Assembly: GCF_011603255.1 (NCBI RefSeq)
Contig: NZ_JAANCM010000001.1
Coordinates: 743,429-807,428, forward strand
Direction of reading: 5' to 3'
From: Ferranicluibacter rubi
GTDB lineage: Bacteria > Pseudomonadota > Alphaproteobacteria > Rhizobiales > Rhizobiaceae
DNA: 64,000 nucleotides
Below, piece by piece: positions 53,265 through 62,710 of the stretch. Position 1 is the first letter of the stretch; the number at the start of each line of letters is the position of its first letter. The notes under the pieces are model-generated. The model had not been told where the DNA came from. It worked only from the letters and a program-made list of their open reading frames with translations, and searched no databases. A program made the position numbers and the translations under genes.

Positions 53265-54974
53265 TCATCCGGTCGCCCTGATCACTTCGTCGATGGTGGT
53301 CATGCCCTCGGCGCATTTGGCCAGCCCATCCTCCAGCATCGAGGTCATGCCCCGCTCCTCCGCCTGGCGGCCGATTACGGCCGGGTCCGGATCTCTCCGG
53401 ATGGCCGCCCGGATATCGTCATCGACCGGCAGCACCTCGAAAATACCGATCCGGCCGCGATAGCCGCTCTGGCCGCAGGCCTCGCATCCCACTGCCCGGT
53501 GAAAATTCAGCGTGGCAGGCAAGCGAATGCCGCGCCGGGCGGCGAGCGTGACGGCGCCTTCCCGCGCGCTGTCATCCGGTGCCTTGCAGCGCTCGCAGAG
53601 CCGGCGCACGAGGCGTTGCCCGAGGACGCCGCGCAGGCTCGCGCCCAGCAGATAAGGCTCGACGCCCATGTCGATCAGGCGGACCACGGCGTCGGAGGCG
53701 GAATTGGTGTGCAGCGTCGTCAGCACGAGATGCCCGGTCAGCGCCGCCTGGATGCCGATGCCGGCGGTTTCGCGGTCGCGCATTTCGCCGATCATGATGA
53801 CGTCGGGATCGTGGCGGAGGAACGAGCGGAGAGCGGAGGCGAAGGTCAGCCCGATGGACGGCTTGATCTGCGTCTGGTGGATGCCGGGGATCTGGTATTC
53901 GACGGGATCTTCCACCGTGACGATCTTGCGCCCGGGATCGTTCAACATGGAAATGGCCGTTGCCAGCGTCGTCGTCTTGCCGCTGCCGGTCGGGCCGGTG
54001 ACGACGACCACGCCGTGCGGCTCGGCCAGCAGGGTCTCGAACCTGCGCTGGTCGGACGTGCTCATGCCGATGCGGCCGAGATCGAGCAGCCTGCTGTCGC
54101 GCAAGAGAATGCGCAGCACCGCGGTTTCCCCATGCAGCGTCGGCATGACCGCGACGCGCAGATCGGCCTCGGCATTGCCGATGCGGATATTGGCGCGTCC
54201 GTCCTGCGGCAGACGGCGATCCGCGATATCGAGTCCGGCAAGGATCTTGATGCGCGAGATGACGGCGGGCGCGAGGCCGAGCGGCAGCCGCTGGTCACGG
54301 CGCAGGAAGCCATCGACCCGAAACCGCACCCGCAGGTGATCGCGCTCGGTTTCCACGTGAATATCCGTCGCACCGGCGCCGACGGCACGCTCCAGAATTT
54401 CGTCGATCAACCGGACGACGGGGGCGCCGCGCGCCAGGTCCTGGATCGCCTGAAGGCTGTCGCCGGTCTCCTCCGGTATCTCGATGGCGGCAACGCCAGT
54501 GTCAGGGCCGGTGTCAGGGCTCGCCTCCTCCGACGCCCGCTCGAACAGGAGCGCGATGTCTTCGAACGAGACGACGCGGAGGGCCGGCTGCGCGCCGAGC
54601 GCCAGCTGCACGGCCCGCACGGCATCGCCGCGGGCAGGGTCGGCCAGCGCCAGCATGGGCACACCGCCCTCGTCGTAGGGAAAGAGATGCGACTCGCGCA
54701 GATATCGCCGCGACAGATCGCTCATCAGATGCGGCCGAGAGGCAATCGCCTCGAACCGCCCGCGCGGCACGGCATAGAATGCGGCGAGCGCATCCGCAAT
54801 CTCGGTCGCCGTCGCAAGGCCACCGCGCCACATCTCCTCGGCCGACAGGGGTTTCGACGTTTGCGGGAGAGCGGCCCGGAGCCCGCTCGCGCGCTCCGCC
54901 ATGAAGGCCTGGAAGTCATTGGCAGACTGCGAGGCGAGCGCGATCAGGGAAGAGGCGTCAGTTTGCGGCTGCAT
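53265..54974 (-). CDS. gspE: type II secretion ATPase
   Basis: 569 residues. N-terminal GspL-binding domain (about 1-165), central linker, and C-terminal ATPase: ATDIHVETERD (Asp box region), Walker A GPTGSGKTTT at about 327-336, Walker B DVIMIGEMRDRET at about 391-403, HTNSASDAV, and the zinc-binding Cys pairs at about 460/463 (CERC) and 497/500 (CEAC). It drives pseudopilus assembly. First gene of the minus-strand block gspE-L-M-C/N. Confidence 0.95.
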   Translation of the reverse strand: MQPQTDASSLIALASQSANDFQAFMAERASGLRAALPQTSKPLSAEEMWRGGLATATEIADALAAFYAVPRGRFEAIASRPHLMSDLSRRYLRESHLFPYDEGGVPMLALADPARGDAVRAVQLALGAQPALRVVSFEDIALLFERASEEASPDTGPDTGVAAIEIPEETGDSLQAIQDLARGAPVVRLIDEILERAVGAGATDIHVETERDHLRVRFRVDGFLRRDQRLPLGLAPAVISRIKILAGLDIADRRLPQDGRANIRIGNAEADLRVAVMPTLHGETAVLRILLRDSRLLDLGRIGMSTSDQRRFETLLAEPHGVVVVTGPTGSGKTTTLATAISMLNDPGRKIVTVEDPVEYQIPGIHQTQIKPSIGLTFASALRSFLRHDPDVIMIGEMRDRETAGIGIQAALTGHLVLTTLHTNSASDAVVRLIDMGVEPYLLGASLRGVLGQRLVRRLCERCKAPDDSAREGAVTLAARRGIRLPATLNFHRAVGCEACGQSGYRGRIGIFEVLPVDDDIRAAIRRDPDPAVIGRQAEERGMTSMLEDGLAKCAEGMTTIDEVIRATG

Positions 54975-55071
54975 GGCACGTCCTCCTCTTCACATCCGCA
55001 TCCTCGCATCTGGATATGGTGCCACGACGCATTCGCGCCGGCTCGTCGTTCTTTTGAGCACTGCACAGGGT

Positions 55072-55087
55072 TCGGTTCAAGAACCGA
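55072..55087. promoter_or_regulatory. short palindrome upstream of gspE
   Basis: TCGGTTC (55072-55078) and GAACCGA (55081-55087) are complementary with a 2-nt centre, about 98 bp before the gspE start. Possible operator for the gspE block. Confidence 0.3.
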
Positions 55088-55149
55088 TTGCAGGCGGCAG
55101 GGTTCATCCGGAGAACAATACCGCCAAATGCCTGCATGCCGAAAAAGGA

Positions 55150-55173
55150 ACAGCCCGTACGAGGACGGGCTGT
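55150..55173 (-). terminator. terminator of the ferritin-like gene
   Basis: ACAGCCCGT (55150-55158) and ACGGGCTGT (55165-55173) form a 9-bp stem with a 6-nt loop. On the minus strand TCCTTTTTC follows, so it fits an intrinsic terminator located 28 bp behind the ferritin-like gene, separating it from gspE. Confidence 0.75.
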
Positions 55174-55201
55174 CTGTTTCGTCCCGAGGGATCGCTTTGG
55201 A

Positions 55202-56101
55202 TCAGGCGATGTTGCCGTTGAGCTTACGCGGGAAGAAGCTCGCCTCGCTGGCGCCGGAGCCGAGATAGACGATGTTGAGGACCTGTTGCGGCGTGCGGCT
55301 GAAGGCCAGACCATTGGCGTCGGTCGGCACGACGTTGACGCTCTTCTCGCTGCCGATGCCCATGTCGAGATCGGTGGTGCCGTCGAGCGAGTCACGCGCG
55401 TCGGAGATCGCGTTTGCCTGCGCAAAGAGGCCGCGGGACGCCAGCAGCGTGCGGATTTCGCCGGCGTGATAGGCCTCGACGGCGAGAAGCCCGGCAGCTG
55501 CTTCCAGGAAGTCCTTGTTCTGGATGAAGCGGGCAGCACCCTTATAGGCGGTTACGCCGACATCTTCGAAGATGAAGGCCGCGAGCAGGAAGTTGTTCTC
55601 GTTTGCAAAGGCATCGAACGTCTCCTTCGCACCGACAAGGCCGGCGGCACGCGCCGCGGCCGTGAAGCTGGTGGCAAGGTTGATGCCCGGCCGAGCGACC
55701 TTGGCATCGCCGAGCGCCTTGCGGAGGAAGCGGACATGGGCCTGCTCGTCGCGGGCGATCTCCTCTGCATAGCTGCGGACGAGCGCCGACTTGAACGGGA
55801 CCTTGCGGCCACCGAGAACGCCGCCCAGACGCCCGTTTCCGGTCGTATCGCCATCCAGAAGCCGGCGGCCGAAGGCGGCGATGAGGTAGAATTCCGCTTC
55901 GAGATATTCGAGGTTCAGAGCGAAGTTCAGGATGGTCGCGTCGTCCAGTTCCTGGGCTTCCGCCTGTTCCGGCAGGCCGGTGAGGCCGATGGTTGCAGCT
56001 CCTGCGGCCATAAGGCCTGCGGAGCGCAGGAAGGCCCTGCGGCCTGCCTGAAGATCGATCGTCCGTGTGGGCACAAGGCCCTCGTCTTGCATCTGTGTCA
56101 T
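55202..56101 (-). CDS. Tat-exported ferritin-like diiron protein, candidate T2SS substrate
   Basis: 299 residues from ATG 56101 (GGGACGAG upstream). A twin-arginine signal lies at about 20-50 (GRRAFLRSAGLMAAGAATIG, then a cut after AEA). The mature part is a ferritin-like four-helix bundle of the Ferritin_2 / desiccation-related type with metal ligands LNLEYLEAEFY, ARDEQAHVRF (E-x-x-H), FIFEDVG and AVEAYHAGEI (E-x-x-H). The gene sits between the two divergent T2SS blocks, has its own terminator, and shares a 284-bp divergent spacer with gspD. Tat export of a folded metalloprotein followed by T2SS secretion is a known route, so it is a reasonable cargo candidate; this is inference. Confidence 0.85.
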   Translation of the reverse strand: MTQMQDEGLVPTRTIDLQAGRRAFLRSAGLMAAGAATIGLTGLPEQAEAQELDDATILNFALNLEYLEAEFYLIAAFGRRLLDGDTTGNGRLGGVLGGRKVPFKSALVRSYAEEIARDEQAHVRFLRKALGDAKVARPGINLATSFTAAARAAGLVGAKETFDAFANENNFLLAAFIFEDVGVTAYKGAARFIQNKDFLEAAAGLLAVEAYHAGEIRTLLASRGLFAQANAISDARDSLDGTTDLDMGIGSEKSVNVVPTDANGLAFSRTPQQVLNIVYLGSGASEASFFPRKLNGNIA

Positions 56102-56385
56102 CTGCTCGTCCCTTCCCCATTCGCTCGAAAGCGCGCACCGGCACATGATCACCGGCACACACACGACGAAGCCGGAGCGCAAGAAGTTTCACGGCCGGGA
56201 TTTTGCGTTTTAGAACCATGCGACGCATTGCGCCGATTTGAAACTTAGCGTCCCGATCCTTCGTCTCTTGATCAGGGCAAACGACGAGCCTGCGTAAGAC
56301 AGGCGGCTCTAACGAAAGATCTGTGGTGTACCTGCGCCGGGCCGGTTTGGTGCTTGCACAGGCGGATGTTTTCGTTTGAGGTGAC

Positions 56386-58611
56386 ATGATGGCGAGCGGG
56401 GCTCGTTTTTCTCTTGGGGGTGTTGAGAGCGTGCCGGCATTCATGCAATTTGGCCGCACTGTTCTGTGTTGCGTCCTTGTTGGTCTCGTCGGGGGTTTTC
56501 TCACCGGATGTCAGACCAGCGACGGCGATGGCGAATCCGCATTTGCGGGCGGCGTCTTCAGCGATCTCCAGGCGCGCAATACGCGCGAGCATCCCGACCC
56601 GACCTCGACATCTCCCGCACGGCGCACCGGCAGCACGCAGACCTTCGGACCGGACCGGGGGCTGACGCCCGTCGGCTCGTCGGATGCGGGCTCTGCCGGA
56701 CAATATACGTTGAATTTCGACCGGACCGACATCAAGGATGTGGCCCGCGCAATCCTCAACGACGCACTGCATCTCAACTACTCGATCAGCGGCGAACTGT
56801 CCGGCCCGGTCACGCTGTCGTCTGCCCGCCCCGTAACGCGTGAGCAGCTTCTGGCAACGCTCGAAACGTCGCTCTCCTCCTTCGGCTTCTCGCTCATCCG
56901 CTCGGGCAGCGACTACCGCATTGCCGCCAGCGGACTGTCCGGCGGCACGGTGGATTTCGGCAATCGCACGCGGGCGGGCTTCGGCGTTTCGGTCATTCCG
57001 CTCAGCTTCGTGTCTGCCTCCACGATGATGGAGCTTCTCTCAGGCTTCGTCGCTGAGGCCGACGGGTTGCGGGTCAACGCTGCCGGCAACAGCATCATCG
57101 TGCGCGGCTCGGGCCCGCAGCGCGCAGAGGTTGCTGAAGCCGTGATCTCGTTCGACTCCGATTTCATGCAGAACCAGTCCGTGTCGATCTTCCGCCTGGC
57201 CGAAGCGCGGCCGGAGCAGATCGTTCCGGAACTGGAGCGCATCTTCAACAGCCAGGGACAGAGCGGCGCCATCCAGTTTCGCGCGGTCAACCGGCTGAAG
57301 GGCGTTATGGCGATCTCGCGCAATGCCGGGCTCTTGAAACGCGCGGAAAGCTGGGTCCGGCGGCTCGACCAGCAGGATGGGCAATCCGGCCAGAACGTCG
57401 TCGTCTACAAGGCGCGCTATCGTAAGGCCGCCGAACTTGCAGCCGTCATGAACAATCTCTTCGGCGGATCGAGCGGCGCCGTTTCGTCCCCGACCCAGCA
57501 GCCCATGCCGACGCAGCCGGCGGAAGAGCCGCTTGGATCCGGCAATCCGGCCATGTCGGAAACCGAGGGATCGGGCCTGGCAACCCAGGCCAATGCCCGC
57601 ATCGCCTCGGCCTTCGCCACGACATCGGACGAGAACACCGGCTCGGCGATGAGCGGTGTGCCCAATGTCGTCGATCTCACCTCGGGCGCCCAGGAAACAC
57701 AGTCGCCGATCCGCATCAGTGCCGATCCGTCCAACAATTCGGTCGTCATCTATGGCGATTCCGAGCGGGCCGACCAGATCATCCAGACATTGAAGCGCCT
57801 CGACGCAACCCCGGTGCAGGTCGCCATCAACGTGACGATCGCCGAGGTGCGGCTGACGAAGGAGCTGAAATACGGCGTCCAGTATTTCATCAACAGCAAG
57901 AACCTCGGTCTCGGCACCAATAACGGCTCCGTCAGCCTCGTCGATCAAGCGAGCGGCGTCCTGAAGCGGCAGATCCCGGGCCTCAATTTCGTGATCGGCG
58001 CCAATGCCGATCCCGATGTCATCATCTCGGCGCTCGATGTCATCGGCGACGTCGAGGTGCTGTCGTCGCCCTCGCTTGTGGTGCTGGAAAACCAGACGGC
58101 GACGCTGCAGGTCGGCGACGAAGTGCCCATCACCACGCGCCAGTCGCAGAGCCTCGAAAACGCGGTCGCGCCCGTGATCAATCAGGTCGAGTTCAAGAAC
58201 ACCGGCATCATCCTCAACGTTACGCCGCGCATCAGCCAGAACGATGCGGTGACGATGCAGATCGAGCAGGAAATCTCGAACGTTTCGAGCGGCGCCAACA
58301 CACTGACGCCGACGATTTCCAAGCGGCGCATCGAGAGCCAGATTTCCGTCAACGACCAGCAGACCGTACTGCTCGGCGGCCTGATCAGCACTGGCACGAA
58401 CAATGGCAAGAGCGGCATTCCCGGCGCCAACCGCATGCCCGGCATCGGCGGGCTTTTCGGCCAGACCCAGAAGAGCGCCAACCGCACCGAACTGATCGTC
58501 CTCATTCGCCCCGTCATCATCCGCGATGCGCAGGACGCCGCCAATGTGGCGGAAAGCCTTCGCGCGCAGATGTCCGTCATCGGCGGGCGCGGTGGCGGGC
58601 GCATGAAATGA
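56386..58611 (+). CDS. gspD: type II secretion secretin
   Basis: 741 residues. A lipoprotein-type signal ends with GGFLTGC (Cys at about 42). N0 domain (LNFDRTDIKDVARAILND), N1-N3 domains with a Ser/Pro/Gln-rich insertion at about 360-410 in N3, and the secretin barrel with VLSSPSLVVLENQTATLQVGDEVP, the VPLLGDIP-like RMPGIGGLFG and LIVLIRPVII. ATG 56386 has GAGGTG upstream; an internal ATG at 56443 would give a shorter signal peptide. Forms the outer-membrane channel. First gene of the plus-strand block. Confidence 0.95.
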   Translation: MMASGARFSLGGVESVPAFMQFGRTVLCCVLVGLVGGFLTGCQTSDGDGESAFAGGVFSDLQARNTREHPDPTSTSPARRTGSTQTFGPDRGLTPVGSSDAGSAGQYTLNFDRTDIKDVARAILNDALHLNYSISGELSGPVTLSSARPVTREQLLATLETSLSSFGFSLIRSGSDYRIAASGLSGGTVDFGNRTRAGFGVSVIPLSFVSASTMMELLSGFVAEADGLRVNAAGNSIIVRGSGPQRAEVAEAVISFDSDFMQNQSVSIFRLAEARPEQIVPELERIFNSQGQSGAIQFRAVNRLKGVMAISRNAGLLKRAESWVRRLDQQDGQSGQNVVVYKARYRKAAELAAVMNNLFGGSSGAVSSPTQQPMPTQPAEEPLGSGNPAMSETEGSGLATQANARIASAFATTSDENTGSAMSGVPNVVDLTSGAQETQSPIRISADPSNNSVVIYGDSERADQIIQTLKRLDATPVQVAINVTIAEVRLTKELKYGVQYFINSKNLGLGTNNGSVSLVDQASGVLKRQIPGLNFVIGANADPDVIISALDVIGDVEVLSSPSLVVLENQTATLQVGDEVPITTRQSQSLENAVAPVINQVEFKNTGIILNVTPRISQNDAVTMQIEQEISNVSSGANTLTPTISKRRIESQISVNDQQTVLLGGLISTGTNNGKSGIPGANRMPGIGGLFGQTQKSANRTELIVLIRPVIIRDAQDAANVAESLRAQMSVIGGRGGGRMK

Positions 58612-59165
58612 GCCGCGTCATGGGCCGTGCGGATCTCCTTGCGCTGACGGTCGGTATCGTCGTTGCGGCTGTTGTGACAGCGGTGCCTATGCCCGGCGTT
58701 ACGGCACAGGCCGCGGCCGCTTTCGTGATCGCAGCCATGATCGGCTGGATCGCCTGGCAGGACCTTCGCACGTTCACGCTTCCCGATGGACCTCTCGTCG
58801 CCCTTGCGCTGACAGGCGCCGCGCTTCGCCTTTCCCAGGCTTTCGACCTGCCTCAAGAGGCTTTGGTCATCGCGATCGACGTGGTTCTCTGCGGCGGCGC
58901 GCTTCTCGCCATTCGCGAGGGCTACTACCGCTGGAAGGGTGTGGACGGCCTTGGCTTCGGCGACGTCAAGCTGGCGGCGGCCTGTGGCGTTCTGGTGGGC
59001 GTCACCGGCTTTGCGCATGCGCTTCTCGCCGCAAGCGCGTTCGGCATCGCAGTCGTACTGGCGCTGTCCTTGCGGTCGGGTGCGGTGGCTATCGACCGGC
59101 TGCCGTTCGGCGCTCTGCTTGCGCCGGCCTGCGGCCTCGTCTGGGTCCTCTCGTCGCTGACATGA
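58608..59165 (+). CDS. gspO: prepilin peptidase (A24 family)
   Basis: 185 residues with five to six hydrophobic helices and both catalytic aspartates: AWQDLRTFTLPDGPL and GLGFGDVKLAAACG. It lacks the N-terminal methyltransferase domain of full-length GspO/PilD, like short CpaA/TadV-type peptidases. It should cleave the leader of the pseudopilins GspG-K. Four-base overlap with gspD. Confidence 0.9.
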   Translation: MSRVMGRADLLALTVGIVVAAVVTAVPMPGVTAQAAAAFVIAAMIGWIAWQDLRTFTLPDGPLVALALTGAALRLSQAFDLPQEALVIAIDVVLCGGALLAIREGYYRWKGVDGLGFGDVKLAAACGVLVGVTGFAHALLAASAFGIAVVLALSLRSGAVAIDRLPFGALLAPACGLVWVLSSLT

Positions 59166-59282
59166 GCGCGTGCTACAGCGAGGTCTCGTTTCGAAGAGTG
59201 ACACGAGTCGAAACGAGGATCCGATGCAGGGTATGTGAAGCCGTCATGATGCAATTTTTCTTGGTGTGAAGGGCCGTCGTCG

Positions 59283-60494
59283 ATGACCGTGTTTTCCTAC
59301 CAGGCGCTGGGCGCCAGCGGAAAGATGATCGCCGGCACGATGGAGGCGTCCACACGTGCGGATGTCATCGAACAGCTCGACCGCGCCAATGCCACGCCGA
59401 TCACGATCGAGGAAGCGACAGGGCAAGAGAACCGCAGCTGGCGCGATCGCCTGACGATCGAGCCCGCCGGCGAGGATATTACCGGCTTCACCGTCGATCT
59501 GGCCATGCTCCTGAAGGGCGGCGTGACGCTGAACGAAGCCCTTCTCATCCTGACGCAGATGGAAACGCGACGCTGGCTCGTGAAACTGATCGAGCGCCTG
59601 CATGTGGAACTGTCCGGCGGCAAGAGCTTCTCCAAGGTTCTGGCGCAGCATCCCCGGCTCTTCCCGCCGCTCTATGTGAAGATGATCGAGGTTGCCGAAG
59701 TTTCCGGCCGGTTGGAACAGGCCCTGACGAGCATTGCCGCCGAGCGGCAACGCTCCGAGCGCCTGCGCAAACGACTGATCGCAGCGCTCGCCTATCCCGC
59801 CTTTCTGACCGTCGCGGCGCTTGGCGTCTTGGCCTTCGTGCTTCTCTACATCATTCCGCAGTTCGAAGGCGCGATCGCCGGCTTTCGCGACCGTATCTCG
59901 CCCTCGGCGCTCTTCGTTTTTCGCCTGTCGGAGTGGTTCCGCGGGAATGTGGATGTCGTGCTGATCGCGATGGCCGCTCTTCTCCTCGGCTTCATGCTCA
60001 TCAAGCGGCTGGGGCAGCGGCGGTCGCTGTTCCTCGAAATCCTGGCCTTTCTGCCCCTGACTTCGCGCATCGTCACCTATCACCTGACGCTGACCTTCTG
60101 CCGGACGCTCGAGATCCTGCTGGAAAACGGTGTCGATATCTCCACCGCGCTGCGGCTGATCCGCGGCATCCATCCGCTGCCGAGCACGGTCGCAAAGGTC
60201 GATGGCGTGATTGCCGACGTGCGCAGTGGCAAGCGGCTGACGCAGGCGCTTGCCACGCAGAACCTGCTGCCAAGCCATGTCGTGCAGATGCTGCGCGTCG
60301 GCGAGGAATCCGGCCATCTCTCCGACAGTGCCGGGCGGATCGCCGGGTTCTACGAGACGAAACTCGACGCCTCGCTCGCACGTCTCACAGCTGTGGCCGG
60401 TCCGTTGCTGATGATGGGCGTCAGCATGCTGATCGGCTGGCTTATTCTGTCCATCATGAGCGCGCTCATGAGCATCAACGACCTTCTCGTGTAA
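59283..60494 (+). CDS. gspF: type II secretion inner-membrane platform protein
   Basis: 403 residues with two repeated cytoplasmic GspF domains (about 60-180 and 260-385) and three membrane helices (about 163-195, 217-240, 370-395). Motifs: FTVDLAMLLKGGVTLNEALLI, MIEVAEVSGRLEQAL and MLRVGEESGHLSDS. ATG 59283 with AAGGG upstream. It links GspE to the pseudopilus. Confidence 0.95.
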   Translation: MTVFSYQALGASGKMIAGTMEASTRADVIEQLDRANATPITIEEATGQENRSWRDRLTIEPAGEDITGFTVDLAMLLKGGVTLNEALLILTQMETRRWLVKLIERLHVELSGGKSFSKVLAQHPRLFPPLYVKMIEVAEVSGRLEQALTSIAAERQRSERLRKRLIAALAYPAFLTVAALGVLAFVLLYIIPQFEGAIAGFRDRISPSALFVFRLSEWFRGNVDVVLIAMAALLLGFMLIKRLGQRRSLFLEILAFLPLTSRIVTYHLTLTFCRTLEILLENGVDISTALRLIRGIHPLPSTVAKVDGVIADVRSGKRLTQALATQNLLPSHVVQMLRVGEESGHLSDSAGRIAGFYETKLDASLARLTAVAGPLLMMGVSMLIGWLILSIMSALMSINDLLV

Positions 60495-60543
60495 AAGACT
60501 CTTCTCGTTTAAAGACCCGGCCACTCTCACATCGGACGTTCCC

Positions 60544-60993
60544 ATGATACCCATACGCTTTCAACACAGGCGCCCTGCGCGCCGGGACCGGTCCGGGGGG
60601 TTCACGCTGGTGGAGCTCCTCGTCGTCCTCGTCATCCTCGGCCTCGTCATGGGTCTCGTCGGTCCGCGCGTCCTCAATTACCTCACCAGTTCGCGCACGC
60701 GCGCGGCAGCCCTGCAGCTGAGTTCGTTCAAGTCGTCGCTCGACCTCTTCTATCTCGACATGGGCCGCTATCCCTCCAGGAGCGAAGGCCTGTCCGCGCT
60801 CGTCGTGCGACCGGGCTCGGCTCAAGGGTGGAACGGCCCCTACCTGCAGCAGCAGGCCGTGCCGTACGACCCCTGGGGCAACGCCTATCAATATACCGTT
60901 CCGGGCGACAAGGCGCCCTACCGGATCCTATCCTATGGTGCCGACGGCGTGGCCGGAGGGAGCGGCGCCGATGCCGACATCGTCAGCCAATAG
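60544..60993 (+). CDS. gspG: major pseudopilin
   Basis: 149 residues. Class III leader of 18 residues ending in Gly before FTLVELLVVLVILG with Glu at +5, then a long helix and the GspG-type C-terminal domain (YPSRSEGLSALV, WNGPYLQ, DPWGNAYQY, the calcium-loop region SYGADGVAGGSGADADI). The major pseudopilus subunit. Starts 49 bp after gspF. Confidence 0.95.
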   Translation: MIPIRFQHRRPARRDRSGGFTLVELLVVLVILGLVMGLVGPRVLNYLTSSRTRAAALQLSSFKSSLDLFYLDMGRYPSRSEGLSALVVRPGSAQGWNGPYLQQQAVPYDPWGNAYQYTVPGDKAPYRILSYGADGVAGGSGADADIVSQ

Positions 60994-61465
60994 GCGCAGC
61001 TTTCCGGGTGCGCTTCGTCCGGTCCCGCGCGACAGACGGGGCGGATTCGCGATGCTGGAGGTCGTGCTGGCTCTCGTCGTGCTCGGCCTCCTCGCTTCGC
61101 TGGGATTGCCGCTCGTCCGCACGCAAACCGGCGCGACGGCGCTACGCTCCAAAGCGTTCGAAATCGTCGCGCTGCTGCGCATGGAGCGCAATGCGGCGAT
61201 GACGTCGGGGCGTCCCGCGACCGTCCTTATCGACGTGCAGGCGGGACGCATCCGATCCGCGCGCACGACAAGCGAGATCGCCCTGCCCGCGACGATGGCG
61301 CTCAACCTTTCGCCCGCTCGGTCGGCCGACATTCGGTTTTTTCCAGACGGACGGGCGACCGCTAGCGAGCTGGCGCTGAGCTCCGGACGCGATAGCATTC
61401 GCATCGCCATTTCCGGACCGACCGCCATGATCCGCATTGTGGGGGCATCCGTTGCGGCGCGCTAG
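60971..61465 (+). CDS. gspH: minor pseudopilin GspH
   Basis: 164 residues from ATG 60971, which has GGAGGGAG upstream and overlaps the gspG end by 23 bp. Prepilin site GG before FAMLEVVLALVVLG with Glu at +5, then the GspH-type beta domain (ARLLRMERNAAMTSGRP-like stretch and FFPDGRAT). An upstream in-frame ATG at 60935 is possible but overlaps gspG further. Confidence 0.85.
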   Translation: MPTSSANRRSFPGALRPVPRDRRGGFAMLEVVLALVVLGLLASLGLPLVRTQTGATALRSKAFEIVALLRMERNAAMTSGRPATVLIDVQAGRIRSARTTSEIALPATMALNLSPARSADIRFFPDGRATASELALSSGRDSIRIAISGPTAMIRIVGASVAAR

Positions 61466-61478
61466 GGCAGCTTCTCCG

Positions 61479-61940
61479 ATGCGCAAAGGCGGCGCACAGG
61501 GTGGCTTCACCCTGATCGAAGTGCTGGTGGCGTTTCTCGTGCTCGCCTTTGGCACACTGGCGATCCAGCAGGCTGTGATGGCCTCCGTCGAGGGCACGCG
61601 TCGCGCCGAGGATCGTCTGCGCGCGGAACGGGTGGTGCGATCGCTAATGACGGCGCCCATCAGCGGCGATCCCGGCGATGGCGTCCAGACCGGTGTCATG
61701 GATGGCCTCTCATGGTCGATCCGATACGAACCTCTTCGCCTTCCCTTTACGACGGCGGCGGACGCAGAGGGTAAGCCGGTGGACTGGACACCGCGCCGGA
61801 TGATGGTGACCGTGCCCCTTCCGCCGCGCAGCCGCTGGTCGCTCAGTGCCCGTCGCGATGCGGTGGTGAGCATCGAGACCATCCGGCTCATTCGGGTTTC
61901 GACCGCCGAAATTGCGCGCCCGGAAGAGCGTTCCCCGTGA
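61479..61940 (+). CDS. gspI: minor pseudopilin GspI
   Basis: 153 residues from ATG 61479 with AGGGCAG upstream; a GTG at 61437 would overlap gspH. Prepilin site QGG before FTLIEVLVAFLVLAFG with Glu at +5, followed by QQAVMASVEGTRRAEDR and a short beta domain. Tip-complex subunit together with GspJ and GspK. Confidence 0.87.
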   Translation: MRKGGAQGGFTLIEVLVAFLVLAFGTLAIQQAVMASVEGTRRAEDRLRAERVVRSLMTAPISGDPGDGVQTGVMDGLSWSIRYEPLRLPFTTAADAEGKPVDWTPRRMMVTVPLPPRSRWSLSARRDAVVSIETIRLIRVSTAEIARPEERSP

Positions 61941-62710
61941 CGCGCGCCTCGTCTTCGAGACCGCCGCGACGGGGCTTACCGACCTCGGGCTTCCTGCTTG
62001 TGGAAGCCCTGACGGCGATGGCCATCGGCGCGCTCCTGCTCGTGGCTTTGGGATCGCTGGTCTCCCTTGTTCTGCGCGCCTCGGACAGAACCGCCTCGAC
62101 GTCACAACAGATCGAGGAAACAAGCCGCATCTTCTCCACCCTGATCGACAGGATCGAAACCATGACGCCCCAACGCTGGGCAGGTGCCGGAGCCGGCTTT
62201 GTGTTCGAGGGAACGGAAACGGCTCTGGTCTTCGCCCGCTTCCCGAAGGCGTCCGAAGCGGGCACGGGCAGCCGCCTCGTCATCCTGACCAGCGATGGCC
62301 CGAATTTGCGGGAGGAGGAACGTTCGCTTCCGCCGGATGCGACCGATATAAAAGCCGTTATGGACCGCGAGCCAGCAACCAGCACGCTTCTCCAACAGGG
62401 CTATACCGTGCGCTTTGCCTATTTCTCGCGCCTTCCCAACGGAAAAGAAGCGCTGACAGACCGCTGGTCCGGCCGCCGTGCCATGCCGGTTGCCATCCGC
62501 ATCGCCTTGGCGGACTCGCGCGGGAAGCTCCACGGCAGCGTGCGCGTGCCCATCCGCGTCGATGCGGAACCCGGATGCGCTGCACCCGGACAAGGGATCT
62601 GCAGCCTCGTTCCTGACGATCCGTCCACGCCGGAGACTACATCACCGGCAGGTGCAGCGCCGATCGATCCCGATGACGGCCGGGGCTGGGAGCGCTACGT
62701 TCGACCATGA
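61937..62710 (+). CDS. gspJ: minor pseudopilin GspJ
   Basis: 257 residues with a GTGA-coupled start. Prepilin site SG before FLLVEALTAMAIGALLLVAL with Glu at +5; the long beta domain includes RWSGRRAMPVAIRIAL. Longer than many GspJ proteins because of a Cys-containing Pro-rich C-terminal tail (C-A-A-P-G-Q-G-I-C region, then TPETTSPAGAAPIDP). Confidence 0.85.
   Translation: MTRASSSRPPRRGLPTSGFLLVEALTAMAIGALLLVALGSLVSLVLRASDRTASTSQQIEETSRIFSTLIDRIETMTPQRWAGAGAGFVFEGTETALVFARFPKASEAGTGSRLVILTSDGPNLREEERSLPPDATDIKAVMDREPATSTLLQQGYTVRFAYFSRLPNGKEALTDRWSGRRAMPVAIRIALADSRGKLHGSVRVPIRVDAEPGCAAPGQGICSLVPDDPSTPETTSPAGAAPIDPDDGRGWERYVRP

Noticed and set aside
56205..56225. TTTAGAA half-site in the ferritin-like / gspD spacer
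   Set aside because: There is no recognisable second half of an iron-control element.
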